Part shown: positions 22,541 to 35,095 of the stretch, piece by piece
Layout: each line of letters begins with the position of its first letter
Numbering within the stretch: the first letter of the stretch is position 1
Assembly: GCF_963678975.1 (NCBI RefSeq)
Contig: NC_089279.1
Location: 30,160,160 to 30,224,159 of the forward strand
Length of the DNA stretch: 64,000 bases
Direction of reading: 5' to 3'
Source: Dysidea avara
Lineage: Eukaryota > Porifera > Demospongiae > Dictyoceratida > Dysideidae
Position numbers and translations under genes: made by a program
Notes under the pieces: generated by a model
What the model was told of the DNA's origin: nothing
The model's database searches: none
What the model saw: only the letters and a program-made list of their open reading frames with translations

Positions 22541-24271
22541 TAATAACATCTCAAAACCTTCGTAATTATGAAAGGTTGGCCATAGACAGTATATTGTACG
22601 TAGAATATACTATCTATGGGCTGGCTAACGCCGATTAATTCAAATGTGTGTTTACAGTTACAGCTTGTTTACTTACGATTTTAAACAGACTAATCAGGAA
22701 CGGTTGATTACAGACGATAAACACTATAGATCTTCAGATACAGAGTGCATAGCACTAAGCAGTAGCACCAGAGGTAGCACCTCGAGTAGCATCATGTCAA
22801 GGAAACTCTAAATAATGCCACATATAATTGATGACGTCATCTACTTGGTAACATCGTTACTCACTTAGTTACGTGCTGTAGAAGTCGTGTAAGTGGAAGA
22901 CTAATAATTGTTCTTTTACTTCTGTTTTCTATTGACTAGAGACTGTTTCGTAATTGTGACGTGCGGTCAGGTGGCCGCAGAGTGGTCTCTCGAGTCAACT
23001 GAGTAGGCTAAGCAGCTTAGCACTGCGTACCTAGTAGCTGTTGCATTTAGCAAGTGGTTAACAATTCAGAAAAGTAAGTCTTAAATTGTAATTATTTGTT
23101 TTACACTTTTGCACACGTAGACTATCCCAGCCTGCAAAGTTGGCTGCCCGCCAATTTCCCGGCGCCGGAACTGTAGTACCAGAGCAGAGAGGTGATGAAG
23201 TTTGGGGCTTTCATTTTAACCATAAGGTATAGCACATAGTAACTGAATTGAGTGATGGAGTACTGACACTTATGGTGTGACTGGCGGTTGCTTACAAACT
23301 GGATTGTCACAGTGTACACTGACGTATTTTAGCTTTCTGACATACCTGAGCTTCACGGTTTTACCACTACTAGCTAATCACTTTTTTTTTGTTTTCTGTA
23401 TGTATGCATGTTTGTCAGTTTTGTTCTTGTATTTACCTTGCCGTTCCCACGCAGATCTTTTACTACGATCTGATTGTGGTTGCATGAGACCGAGGTCGCA
23501 CATACTGTAAGCTAACGCTACTTATTGTGTTTTCTCATTTATAATAATGATGGTTCTCTCTCCATGCAGTAGCCGATTGATATTCATTGCAGTGGTGTAT
23601 ACCTGTGGGGTACTGCTGTGTGTCTGCAAGTGTTTAAGGTTTGTAGCTTTAAACAACCATTCTGCAGTTAAAATGTTGTTTGGCAGTTTAGGTAATACTG
23701 ACTTTCCATTGGTAGCAGTTTTAAACAGGTAAATACTTTGGCTTATTACATTGGAGATCGTTTATGATCTTTGTTTCTTGATATAGCGAAAATACTGCAA
23801 GACTAGCAAATGAAACAATTTGCTACCACTATACTGTGGTTACTAATAGGAACTGATCTAACATATCAGATGGTTATACCATGCACCCATCCCTTACGCA
23901 CAGTTGTGCAATAGTTGGTAAGTGCATATATATGTTTATCTCATATTACGTATCAACAATTATTTTATCACAGCATAAATCATGTACATCTGCTCTATTG
24001 TAGCTATGCTGGTAAGATTTATTTAGCTACCATAGTTTGTATTATATTGTTATATCTTGCAGTTCAATGAGAAAACTTGCAATATACACTGCACAGTATC
24101 TGATGGATCTTTGCTGCTGCAGAATCTTCTCATAAGAAATTTCTGGACTAACATGTATGCACCTATACAAAAAAACTGACATTTTGTATACATGTATTTT
24201 TACTTGTATGCAGTATTGTTTTTAATGGAATTCTATGGTGCACGAATGCATAAACTGGATGCAAATGCGAT
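22541..24271. other. Unassigned sequence
   Basis: Several short open stretches, but none with a recognisable domain or a credible splice context. No RNA gene seen. Confidence 0.45.
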
Positions 24272-24529
24272 GTAGTGAAATCACCGCAAATAAGTAGTGA
24301 CGTTCACTGTAAAACAGTAGTGAAGTTCACTACTAATGGCACTGCAAGTAGTGACGTTCACTACAGTTAGTAGTGACGTTCACTACAGTTGGTAGTGACG
24401 TTCACTACTTTTTTGTAGTGACGTTCACTACAAAAAAGTAGTGAACGTCACTACACAAAAATAGTGAGTATTGTGGCAGAGGTTTCACTACTAATTAGTA
24501 GTGACGTTCACTACTTTGTTTTTACTGTG
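24272..24529. repeat. MITE made of AGTGACGTTCACT motifs (array 2)
   Basis: About eight copies of the motif in both orientations, ending CTACTTTGTTTTTACTGTG, the complement of the start of array 1. The left end is degenerate. It abuts the foldback at 24531. Confidence 0.75.
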
Positions 24530-24530
24530 T

Positions 24531-24999
24531 ATCATAATGCGGCCATGTACGAGGTGTGCAAGTTGTAAAATTCATATTAGCTAATCAGATAATACAATGT
24601 TATTGTTAAAGTGTTAATGAGAACTATGTGCTGCTAGTTTATAAGTGTGTGAGCATCTTCATAAATGCCACACAAATTTAATTCTCAATAAAGCAATGTG
24701 TATAGATTCTCTGATAGCAATAAATAGTTTGAGTTTGGCCGCCTTTTCTGTATATGGCAATGCTACGAACAAAGGAAAGGTGGCCAAACTCAAACTATTT
24801 ATTGCTATCAGAGAATCTATACACATTGCTTTATTGAGAATTAAATCTGTGTGGCATTTATGAAGATGCTCACACACTTATAAACTAGCAGCACATAGTT
24901 CTCATTAACACTTTAACAATAACATTGTATTATCTGATCATGATTAGCTAATATGAATTTTACAACTTGCACACCTCACACAGGGCCGCATTATGATAT
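24531..24999. repeat. Near-perfect foldback, ~210-bp arms
   Basis: The left arm (24531-24740) and right arm (24781-24999) are almost identical inverted copies around a 40-bp spacer. Because the centre is symmetric, both strands hold an open frame of 72 codons (24645-24863 plus, 24659-24877 minus) encoding nearly the same peptide starting MCEHLHKCHT. This is a consequence of the palindrome and no sign of a gene. The right flank (24995-25082) is the inverted counterpart of 17340-17423. Confidence 0.85.
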
Positions 25000-25201
25000 C
25001 ATTACTTTTTGTCGCAGTTAACTCTGCTTTACTTGGACGCACACTTTTTTACAGCTATAAGCTGTTTTTGTATGGGATTTCAATACTTTTTGTTAGAATA
25101 AGCAATGCACTGTTGATAACATTAGGTGAGCTTCCATGGTTTTGACAGAAACCCCAGATTACAGTAACAGAATATTAAAATATAACTGTAATTTTAGTGG
25201 C

Positions 25202-25386
25202 CAGGGCCGCCCACATGGGAGGGGGTATTTTCCCCCTGCCCCAACCCAAAAGGGGCCCCTTGATTTGCCTGTTTTAAAAAAGATCGATATACTCTAATAG
25301 AGCAGTCAGGATCTAGACCCTTCCTTGCCCCTGGGCCCCTCTTTAACTCTTTTCCCTGGGCCCCCTAATTTCTCTGGGCGGCCCTG
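25202..25386. mobile_element. hAT MITE with 8-bp target duplication
   Basis: Perfect 12-bp inverted termini CAGGGCCGCCCA / TGGGCGGCCCTG and perfect flanking duplication TTAGTGGC (25194-25201, 25387-25394). It carries a copy of the dispersed CTCTAATAGAG motif at 25281-25308. Confidence 0.93.
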
Positions 25387-25394
25387 TTAGTGGC

Positions 25395-25986
25395 ATGCAA
25401 CTACAGTCAACTAACATCCATTTTAACTAGTAAACCATTAATAACACTTTGCCTTTCATCTTGTACTGCATTAAAACGATCAAAATACTCTATTAGAGCA
25501 GTCACAAAATAGCTGTAACACTGCAATCAATATTTAGCAGTTACAACTTCTGCTTAGCATTGGATTGTATAGTTTAAATTACTAGCTACTTACACACTTT
25601 ACAATATAAAAATATGGCACTTGTAGAAATGTGACTGTTCTATTAGAGTATCTTGATCTGCTTCAAGCATTTACTAATTCAAGTGAAGAAGCTACGCCCC
25701 TGCCAAGAGATCTTGTGAAATGAAATGAGAATAGTAAAGAAAAGGCAAGTATGTACAGAGACAATAGAGGAGCGCGTAATTATGTCCTGTTGTAAATAAA
25801 CGCCTTTAAAATTTATATTACTACTAAATAAGCGCACCAGAATAGGCTTGTGAGGCTGTTGTCTAGGTTGTCTCATTACTTGTCTTTTCGTGTTGAAGGG
25901 ATTTAGTCACAATTGGTGAGTTTAATTATACATGTATTTGTGTTGTAAAACTTAATTGTAAAAAGGCGATTAGCACATATCATGAT
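25395..25986. other. Non-coding, with two dispersed-motif copies
   Basis: The dispersed motif occurs at 25478-25503 (plus) and 25632-25659 (minus), about 130 bp apart in opposite orientation. No gene seen. Confidence 0.55.
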
Positions 25987-26744
25987 AAACATGTATTTGT
26001 CACAGTAGAGTCTCTCACGAAGTCACGATTATTACGAGACATTGGACCAGGGTAAAAAATTTACTGCTATATTTAGAGGTTGTAGCGTTTGTATATCTTA
26101 GTATCTTAATAAATTATCCTCCATGATCACTAATCACTAATAGTACAGTGAAAGCTGGTCATTATTCAGTCCGTAGGGACAAAAATTTTCTGACCTAGCT
26201 TTTTAAGGAGGTGGCTGCATTTTGCGCCTTAAAAAAGGTAAGAAGCATACTGTTCTAACTGGCTATAGAGATGGATTTAGTGTGTGACAACGTATGAGAC
26301 AGTGAGTGCTGGCAGCAAGGGGGCAGCCAATCTGTTAGAGCACCAAAGACACTGCTTCAGACTTTAAACATGTATTTGTCACAGTAGAGTCTCTCACGAA
26401 GTCACGATTATTACGAGACATTGGACCAGGGTAAAAAATTTACTGCTATATTTAGAGGTTGTAGCGTTTGTATATCTTAGTATCTTAATAAATAATCCCC
26501 CATGATCACTAATCACTAATAGTACAGTGAAAACTGGTCATTATTCAGGCCGTAGGGACAAAATTTTCTAACCTTGCCTTTTAAAGAGGTGGCTGCATTA
26601 TGCGGCCTTAAAAAAAGGTAAGAAGCATGCTGTTCTAACTGGCTATAGAGATGGATTTAGTGTATGACAGCGTATGAGACAGTGAGTGCTGGCAGCAAGG
26701 GGCAGCCAATCTGTTGGAGCACCAAAAGCACTGCTTCAGACATA
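25987..26744 (+). repeat. 379-bp tandem duplication
   Basis: Two head-to-tail copies with a start-to-start distance of 379 bp (starts at 25987 and 26366), beginning AAACATGTATTTGTCACAGT. They differ by a few substitutions and small indels, implying a fairly recent duplication. No coding frame is shared. Confidence 0.9.
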
Positions 26745-27380
26745 GGCAGTTGACTGTCAGCCCCAAGTGTAAAAAGTTTCACTATTGGTCCTTATAAGCT
26801 CCTGATGAAGAAAGAGATGAAGCCATTATCCATAGGATATATTTTTCAGAGTATCCATTTCAGTTCTACAATATAGTAGCCAAGCATAAGATGAACATAA
26901 CACAGCATTCCAGTAGTTTAGTGGTGACCACAACACTGCCTGAGTTAAACTGTGGTGAGATTTGAGACTACCAGTAGCCCTGGAATGTCTTCAACACATG
27001 AAATACCAAATATCTAATGCCTGGCTTTCATCCACAGTGAACCTGTCTTGGTGGCCACTTGTACAGAAGGGAAACAGCTGCCACACAGTCTTGCGAGCGA
27101 AACAGCTAGTTGCCACACCCCTTAATTATCAATTTGTAAAATCTTTAGCAAAATTGTGTGTGCGAGCAAGTGCGATGTGGCAGTGCCATGTATATGGTTG
27201 CTGCCTAGCAGTGACACTACACGAGTATTGAAGTCACAATGCGTTACTGTATCATCCATCTAAATACAATCTCTGAATGTGTCATTTTGTGTAGAGAGCA
27301 ATCTTCCACAAGAAGTGACCTGCAAGTTTCAGTGTATATTGTTAACCATTAATATTGTTCACAATATTATGAACTATATG
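26745..27380. other. Unassigned sequence
   Basis: A long open stretch on the plus strand at 26962-27231 shows no splice context or domain that I can support. Confidence 0.45.
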
Positions 27381-27382
27381 TA

Positions 27383-27558
27383 CAGTGAAACCTCACTTAG
27401 TGGCCACCTCTTTAATAAGACCACCTCATTATATTGGCCACCTCTAGTAGGTCCCAAATATAGCTAAGCATTACTTATGACCTCATTAATAAGGCTACCT
27501 TGTTATTCAGGCCAAATTTTTTGGTCCCACAGCCTGCCATATTAATGAGGTTTCATTG
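27383..27558. mobile_element. Pogo/mariner-like MITE with TA duplication
   Basis: Starts CAGTGAAACCTCACTTAG and ends TAATGAGGTTTCATTG, flanked by TA on both sides (27381-27382, 27559-27560). The CAGTxxAACCTC terminus is typical of pogo/Tigger-like elements. 176 bp, no transposase. Confidence 0.8.
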
Positions 27559-27560
27559 TA

Positions 27561-28559
27561 CTTATGTGAATTTTTATTTTTCGTAACTTTTCTTCAGGTT
27601 TACTGATAGGTACTATGAAGCATTGTTGACTGGTACGTGTATAATGTGGTGACTTGAAATGCTAAAACAGTACGTAGCATGTCTTCTATGTACATGTAAT
27701 GTGTTGTAATGTGTCCACACATCCACACATCTTAGAAATAAATATAATTGTATTCTCTATAAATAGTCAGTTCCATTGTGCCACTGGGTCATAAGTTGGT
27801 TGAGTATGGATCATCCAGGACACTTGAGTCACATTTTGTCCTGGCCAAGTGGATCTCATCCACTGACAGAATATACAGGATCAGATCACGTGTATAAATT
27901 TCCGGTGGAACTTGTTTATTGCCACCTTCACTCATTCAGCAGGTAACAGTGTATAAATTCTCAATTGGAATTGGCTTTTCAAGAGTGGTTGTCTTTCTAT
28001 ACTAGTGGCCATTAAGATAGGTTGTACTGATAGAGTGTACATACTAGAGATGCAACAATATCCTCCACTTAGTGTCGTTTGATAGTGATGCAATGGAGAC
28101 TATGTATTATTGCATTTAAATACTATACTATTATATTGCAACTCTAGCATGTATTTATAACAGGAATGTTTGTTAACTGTTTAGACATACTGGAGCCACA
28201 CCCACTCATCTGGATTCTACAAATGGAGCCATACCAACTTGTTGTCATCATACTTACTCGTTACTCCCATTGTGTTTGGATGAATATACATGCCGTCATG
28301 TGAGACTTGTTACCATGGCGGGCCACTGGAAAACATTTGCATAGCAGTTATATTACAGTCATTATTGTACAATTCTTACATTATTGTTGTGAAAAGTGTT
28401 TGGTATTCATGTGTCTCCTCTGTATGTTGTAATTACATGTGTAATTTTGTGTGGGGGTGCTGTAAAATGCAATAATGCATGGTGACAATTGTATTAGGCG
28501 ATTTTGCACACTTCCTTTTAAGCTAGCTACATGTGCTAATTACTCACAGCTTGTGTCAA
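27561..28559. other. Unassigned sequence
   Basis: No exon, repeat terminus or RNA gene recognised. Confidence 0.45.
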
Positions 28560-28845
28560 CAACTGGTAACCGCAGTTGTACTCTTGTGTCATTCTTTAAG
28601 CCGCGCCCTTAGAGGACAAATTATGTGGGGGCGACTAATTTCAAAACGAAGGATGGTATGCAGCACCATAGATTATATCTATGGACTATAATCTATGGCA
28701 GCACACTTCTTGGTGGCTATATGTACTGATTAACTGCATAGAGCGCCAGTGAGTTCATCAATACCCAGTGACCGCAGTTGTGCTCTGCGTCATCCGAGTA
28801 AAATTCTTAGAGAGCAAATGATGTGGGGGCGACTAATTTCAAACT
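28560..28845 (+). repeat. Duplicated ~90-bp block in a GC-richer region
   Basis: The block at 28560-28645 recurs at 28755-28845. Shared parts include ACCGCAGTTGT near the start and ATGTGGGGGCGACTAATTTC near the end. Between the copies lies a perfect small palindrome near 28668-28702 (CCATAGATTATA with complement). The region up to about 29440 is noticeably richer in CG than its surroundings. Confidence 0.65.
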
Positions 28846-29264
28846 AGCCATTCTCGAAAACAAATGTTTCAATCTGAACGAAACTTTCAGAACAGTTTAA
28901 AGACACATTGCCCTACATGCCAAGCGAGTATTGCGGAAAACAACAATCTGGGATTTGTATTTGGCCTCTAGGTCGACTGAGGACGACTGAAACTTCGTTT
29001 GGTGCTGAAATCACGACTGTAGGGTAATCATGTATGGTGAAATCGATGATGTGAATCTTGAGGTGATTGAGTGAATACTAAAGCGATAACAGGGCGATGA
29101 ATGTTCGGAATGCACAAAGGAACGCAAGGCATACACCTGCGGTTGCGTCTAACCGCATGCGATAAAAAAAAAATGAAATTTCCCCTTTGATGTTGGCAAC
29201 CTCGATCACGAAACAATCGGCATGGATTTGCTTCACTGCTTGTGTGGTAGTTACTAGTGACACG

Positions 29265-29428
29265 ATGAGTTCAACTCCAGAGTTTCAGAGGGATAGCGTA
29301 AGTGACGGGTGGATTACAGGAAGGCCGGATTTGACAACGTTCGTTCTTGTAAAATCCTCACGTAGTGGTCGCGTAATTTATTGTCTGCGGCGCGCGTTTC
29401 TGCTTTACTGGCCGCGCGACTCACTACC
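29265..29428 (+). CDS. Candidate first exon (uncertain strand)
   Basis: ATG at 29265 opens MSSTPEFQRDSVSDGWITGR and runs to a CTACC|gtgagt donor at 29429, phase 2. The CG-rich context would suit a promoter-proximal exon. The complementary strand over 29314-29514 is also open and encodes a charged helical segment (AASKAETRAADNKLRDHYVR), so the sense strand is unsettled. No domain recognised. Confidence 0.3.
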
Positions 29429-29872
29429 GTGAGTCTTGATCCATTGCATGCGATTATTACCAAATGGGATAAGATTCCAGTCAAGATTGCATGTACATAT
29501 ATATCTGTATGCATGCAGAGATGAATCTAGACAAGTGACCACACATACATCAATGAAATAAATCTAATTGAGTAGTCATCACAATCGGTTTTGGTGTCTT
29601 GCTGAATTTCCACCAGCCTGACAGCATTTAAAGTGAACCACATTATTACATAATGGGGCTACCAGTGCAAAACACTGGTAAACCTTCAGGTCTGTAATTT
29701 AATCATTCAGGCCCTTCAGTTTAATTTTGTTTATTGATCTGTACAGTCCTGTAAAGTATTAATAAATAAAGCATAAATAAATAAAATAATTATTATTTGT
29801 TATTTAATTATGGTTATTGTTGTCCAGTGCATTTTGTCCAAGGTAAAAGAAACATGCACACAACTGCATGTA

Positions 29873-30307
29873 GGGACCTGCCGATTATGCTCATTATTTT
29901 ACCTATTGTGCTATGCTACACTGCTCAAAATTTTGCCTATTATGCTTATTAAATTAATGCTCAAAATTTACCCATTATGCTTAAATTATGCTCAATATTT
30001 ATACCTTAGTTCCCATGTTTTTCTAGTAAATTTGCACCTTATGGGAAAACAGTAAGTTGTCGAAACACAGACTCTAAATCCTTGCTTGTCAGATAAATAT
30101 ACTTTAATAGAACAGTCAGCTGTCTGATTATTTTCTGACTGTTCTATTAGAGTATATCAATCTGTTCCTGTGATTTGTATTTTGATAATGATAAGCAAGA
30201 ATTTATGGTAATACACAAGTGTTGTGCCTATTATGCTAGCATTATATGCTCAATGCTTTCAGGCACCTATTATGCTCATTATTACGCCAGCATAGTCGGT
30301 GGGTCCC
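29873..30307. mobile_element. MITE with GGGACC termini and TA duplication
   Basis: Imperfect inverted ends (GGGACCTGCCGATTATGCT and complement at 30307) flanked by TA. The interior has many short TTATGCTCA blocks and two copies of the dispersed motif in opposite orientation (30088-30113 and 30134-30166), which together form a hairpin. Confidence 0.65.
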
Positions 30308-30309
30308 TA

Positions 30310-31875
30310 AGTTTAGGAAACGTGATAGCTAAACCTCACCACGAGTAGGATATCCTTATCAATGTGAAGCCGAGGTGTTGATAACAGATATCCCAAGAGT
30401 GCAGGTCTAGGGTTTAATTGGCTTCTATTCCATACTTTGAAGCACTTGACTTCCATAAATAATGTAACAATTGCTAGAATTAATAATTATTAAGGTGCTG
30501 ATAACATGTTAGGACATGCCTTCTATCCCACACTTGGAAGCATTAACTTCATAAAGAACTACAATGAGGCAAATAAAGTTGTGTATGGTTTCAATTTTAC
30601 TGTACTTACAGTTATAAATTATGATATGGCTCTGCATGTGTAGATCAGCTTGTCCTTTATTAAGGATTCTGACCTACTTAGGTTTAACTTCCATTCTCAG
30701 TGGCCTGGTATAACTACCATATCCTCCTACTTTTTTTACTTTGATGTGGGCTTCAGTGGGATAGAAATACATATTATCCGTATTTTATTTGACATACCGT
30801 ACGCAACGAAATTTTGACATCAATGAATTTGATGAATTGGTTTAATTAATTAATTCATCAAATTTAAATGTCAAATGTTTACAAGCGCCTTTAAAAGTAC
30901 AGGTTTTTTTGTCTACAATTTCTTGATTTTTGTCAACATTTTATTCATTAAATCTGCTGAAGTGTGAATTTGTCAAATCTTTCATACGTCATAATTTCCT
31001 TGCATATGGTAGCTATGTTAGTCTGGCATAGCCAGACCCTCACATATGCCATGTATGGTGTTTCAAGAAGAGGTTCCAAAAAACCCCTCTTTGGAAGTCT
31101 TAAAGCTAGGACACTCAAAAGTACTTGTATAACTAGTGTAATACTTCACCTACCTCAGCACTTCTATTCTTGATAAGCGCCTCTCAAAATAATTATATGA
31201 GATTGTTTTAGCTTGGTAAAATTGCTGAGGAGTGATATCTTGCCACAACTACAGATATCTAGACTCAGGTATGAACTGCCACGCTGAAATAATATAAATC
31301 CAGCTTTCGCGCGGGTTTCGTATGGAATTAACCCCTTTTAAAGTCCGGATTCACCACTGCTTGACCTGTTGATAGTATCCCTCATAGTAATCTTTACCGA
31401 CCAGTCGATATTTTGTGCTCGACTCCGGGGTCACTTTCCAGCTGGATCACGTACGTCGATCACAAAAGTCGCACCCTCCTGAAGGGGAGAAGAAATCCTT
31501 TTTAATTACAATTACGAATGGCTTTATATACAATTGGCACATTCAACTCGTTCGAACCAATAGAGCCTTAGCACAAATTCAACAAAATTTGGTAATTGGA
31601 ATTACCGAGCAATTACAAATCCAAAGTCCCAAATTAACCAAAGGGTCCAGTATTCGGCTAAAGCGTTGGCGGAAATATACACGCACCATAACCACATGGT
31701 ACCATACAAATATTGATTGATACTTAATGAACACAAACCAAGTTATGGTAAACATTACCTCCCTATAATCTATATACAGTACCATTCACATTGAAACTGC
31801 AATATACTTGTATTTAAAGATCATACTTAAATATTCAGCAAATATTACAGATGCTTATTTATAGGCTTTAGTGAA
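30310..31875. other. Unassigned sequence
   Basis: No supported gene. A TAGTCTGGCATAGCCAGACC palindrome near 31020 resembles the terminus of the Mutator-like MITE at 8146 and may be its remnant. Confidence 0.45.
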
Positions 31876-32074
31876 ATGAAATATAATGTATCTATAATTA
31901 ATATTGGGACATATGTAATATTGCTAATCCTTTTATGGTTATGTACATATATAGGTGCTAAAAATAATTTTATTGGAAACGAAGCTGCCTCAAATGCCAC
32001 TACTCTAACTCTTACAATTGGTGAAGGTATTGATGCCAAAGAAGTCCAAAATTTGTCATTAGCAATAAAGATAG
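31876..32074 (+). CDS. Candidate first exon with signal anchor
   Basis: An ATG opens MKYNVSIINIG, then a hydrophobic segment (TYVILLILLWLCTYIG) suited to a signal peptide or membrane anchor, then a polar stretch (NEAASNATTLTLTIGEGIDA). It ends with ATAG|gtaaat, a fair donor. No following exon was identified, because a composite repeat starts 50 bp downstream. Either a gene start separated from its body by repeats, or a chance frame. Confidence 0.3.
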
Positions 32075-32912
32075 GTAAATACATATATGCCCATATGCAT
32101 GTCATTATATGATGTGATGGTGTACATCAAGACACACGGTAGTGTGTCGTGCGGCCCAAGAAGCCGGCGCGTAACACCCGTGAGTATATTGACAGGAAGA
32201 AAGAAAATGCAATTTTCGCACCTCCGTAGCTCTGTGCTGCCTTGATGAAACAAGACGATTTTTGCTGTGGACACACCCTCCACCTTCAGCACTCCACATT
32301 CCAAATTTGAGCGAAATCGCTTCAAGCGTTCCCGAGATATGCGACTTCAAAAATTGGCTTAGTTTCTTCGTTTTTCTTCTTATTTTTCTTCCTCTTTTCG
32401 CACACTTACAAAAACTGCTATAAAACGCGCACGCCATATCCGATCGCATTGAAATTTGGCACACTGAAGGGGGGTATAAAGGCGCATCTCTGTACCAACT
32501 TTGGCTGGAATACGATATAAACAGGCAAAGAGTTATGAGCGATTATTCACGAAAAATAACACCAATATGTTGTCACGCCTACAGGGTAAACCGCGTATGG
32601 GAAGACGCTGAAAATCGGTGGGTGAATAGGTTAACTATTGAACCTCAAACCTTTTGTAGTTTGAAAGAAATCGAGCTAAAAACCAGGAAGATACAACGAA
32701 AAAACCAACAGTATGTAACAATTACGCAATCGAGATTAGCTAATAAAAAACGACTGCTTGCCACGCCTACCAGGTAAACCGCTTGGGGTAATGCTTTGAA
32801 AATCGCTGTACAGATGGAGTTATCATCTCAGAAAGGCTCTTCAATGGTATAGAAGAATCAGACTTAAAGCCACGGAGTTATAACACGAAATCCAAATTGG
32901 TGTAGCAAGTGC

Positions 32913-34905
32913 GAGATCGAGATACTCTAATAGAGCAGTCATCCTAATAGAGCAGTCATCCCAATAGAGCAGTCACCCGAAGAGAATTCAAGAGATCAGC
33001 TAGAAACAAGTAACCTGTATAGAGATCAGCTACAAACAAGTCACCCTGTAGAGAGATCAGCCACAAACAATTCACCTTGTAGAGAGATCAGCTAGAAGAA
33101 GTTACCTTGTAGGGAATTCATGCAACTATAGAAAGAGATAATTCAGCTAGAAGAAATCACCTTGTAGAGTTCAGCTACAAAGAAACCACAATGTAGAGAG
33201 TTCAGCTACAAACAAATCACCCTGTAGAGAGATCAGCTAGAAGAAGTTAACTTGTAGAGAGTTCAGCTACAAAGAAACCATCATGTAGAGAGTTCAGCAG
33301 CAAACAAATCACCTGTAGAGAGTACAACTACAAAGAAATCTCCCTGTAGAGAGATCAGCTAGGAGAAGTTTCCTTGTAGAGAGTTCAGTTACAAAGAAAC
33401 CACCATGTAGAGAATTCGTTTACAAACTAGTGACCCTGTACAGACATCAGCTAGAAGAAGTTACCTTGTAAAGAGTTCAGCTACATAGAAACCATTCTGT
33501 AAAGAGCTCAGCTGCAAACAAATCACCTGTGCAGAATTCAGCTACAAACAAATCACCCTGTAGAGAGATCAGCTAGAAGAAGTTACCTTGTAGAGAGTTC
33601 AGCTACAAAGAAACCATCATGTGGAGAGTTCAGCTGCAAACAAATCAACTGTAGAGAGTTCAGCTACAAACCAATCTCCCTGTAGAGAGATCAGCTAGAA
33701 AAAGTTTCCTTGTAGAGAGTTCAGCCACAAACAAATCACCCTGTAGAAAGATCAGCTAGAAGAAGTTACCTTGTAGAGAGTTCAGTTACAAAGAAACCAC
33801 CATGTAGAAAGTTCAACTACAAACTAGTGACCTTGTGGAGACATCAGCTAAAAGAAGCTACCTTGTAGAGAGTTCAGCTACAAAGAAAGCATTCTGTAAA
33901 GAGCTCAGCTGTAAACAAATCACTTGTACAGAATTCATGCAGCTACAAACAGATCACCCTGTAGAGAGATCAGCTAGAAGAAATTATCTTGTAGATAGTT
34001 CAGCTACAAACAAATCACCCTGTAGAGAGATCAGCTAGAAGAAGTCACCTTGTAGAGAGTTCAGCTACAAAGAAACCACCATATAGAGAGTTCAGCTGCA
34101 AACAAATCACCTGTACAGAATTCAGCTACAAATAAATCACCCTGTAGAGAGATCAGCTAGAAGAAGTTACCTTGTAGAGAGTTCAGCTACAAAGAAACCA
34201 CCATGTAGGGAGTTCAGCTAGAAGAATTTACCTTGTAGAGAGTTCAGCTACAAAGAAACCATCATGAAGAGAGTTCAGCTGCAAACAAATCTCCCTGTAG
34301 AGAGTTCAGTTAGAAGAAGTTACCTTGTAGAGAGTTCAGCTACAAAGAAACCATTCTGTAAAGAGCTCAGCTGCAAACAAATCACCTGTATAGAATTCAG
34401 CTACAAACAAATCACCCTGTAGAGAGATCAGCTAGAAGAAATTACCTTGTAAAGAGTTCAGCTACAGTTAAAAGAAACCACCATGTAGATAGTTCAGCTG
34501 CAAAGAAATCACCCTGTAGAAAGTTCTGCCACAAACAAATTGCCCTGTAGAAAGATCAGTTAGAAGAAGTTATCTTGTAGAGAGTTCAGCTACAAAGAAA
34601 CCACCATGTAGAGAGTTCAGCTAGAAGAAATTACCTTGTAGAGAGTTCAGCTACAAAGAAACCATCATCTAGATAGTTCAGCTGCAAACAAATCACCTGT
34701 AGAGAATTCAGCTACAAACAAATCTCCCTGTAGAGAGATCAGTTAGAAGAAGTTACCTTGTAGAGAGTTCAGCTACAAAGAAACCATTCTGTAAAGAGCT
34801 CAGCAGCAAAAAAATCACCTGTACAGAATCATCCAGCTACAAATAAATCACCCTGTAGAGAGAACAGCTAGAAGAAGTTACCTAGAAGAGTGTTCAGTTA
34901 CAAAG
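32913..34905 (+). repeat. Minisatellite core, ~31-bp unit (array 1)
   Basis: Tens of diverged copies of a unit close to TCAGCTACAAACAAATCACC followed by CTGTAGAGAGT. The array starts with the dispersed motif (GATCGAGATACTCTAATAGA), then two shorter 17-bp units (CCTAATAGAGCAGTCAT), and only then the 31-bp units. Variants alternate (AGCTAGAAGAAGTTACCTTG, AGCTACAAAGAAACCACCAT), giving a higher-order structure. Confidence 0.9.
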
Positions 34906-35095
34906 AAACCACCATGGACAGTTCTGTAATAAATATATGTATTATATATATAATTTGTACATTTACTGATAAAATCAGAAATATTTAAGCTACATCTGCT
35001 CCATGTTTTCTTCTTCCTGTGGTAAAGAAAAAAAGATAGGTTTAAAAAGTCCCAAAGCAGGCCATAGGCCGGCTTTGGGGTATACAAATACAAAA

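Noticed and set aside
26962-27231. 89-codon open frame on the plus strand
   Set aside because: No splice context, domain or second copy to support it as coding.
29025-29070. C/D-box snoRNA-like sequence (GATGATG, CTTGAGG)
   Set aside because: The box C match is imperfect and no D box or terminal stem is present.
32535-32777. 80-codon open frame in the left arm of the composite repeat
   Set aside because: The matching arm at 35579-36415 does not keep the frame open.
33835-34038. Open frame within the minisatellite
   Set aside because: Translation of tandem repeat units; neighbouring units introduce stops and frameshifts.
32913-34905. CRISPR-like array of regular repeats
   Set aside because: Units are contiguous and diverged without unique spacers, and the context is a eukaryotic genome; it is a minisatellite.
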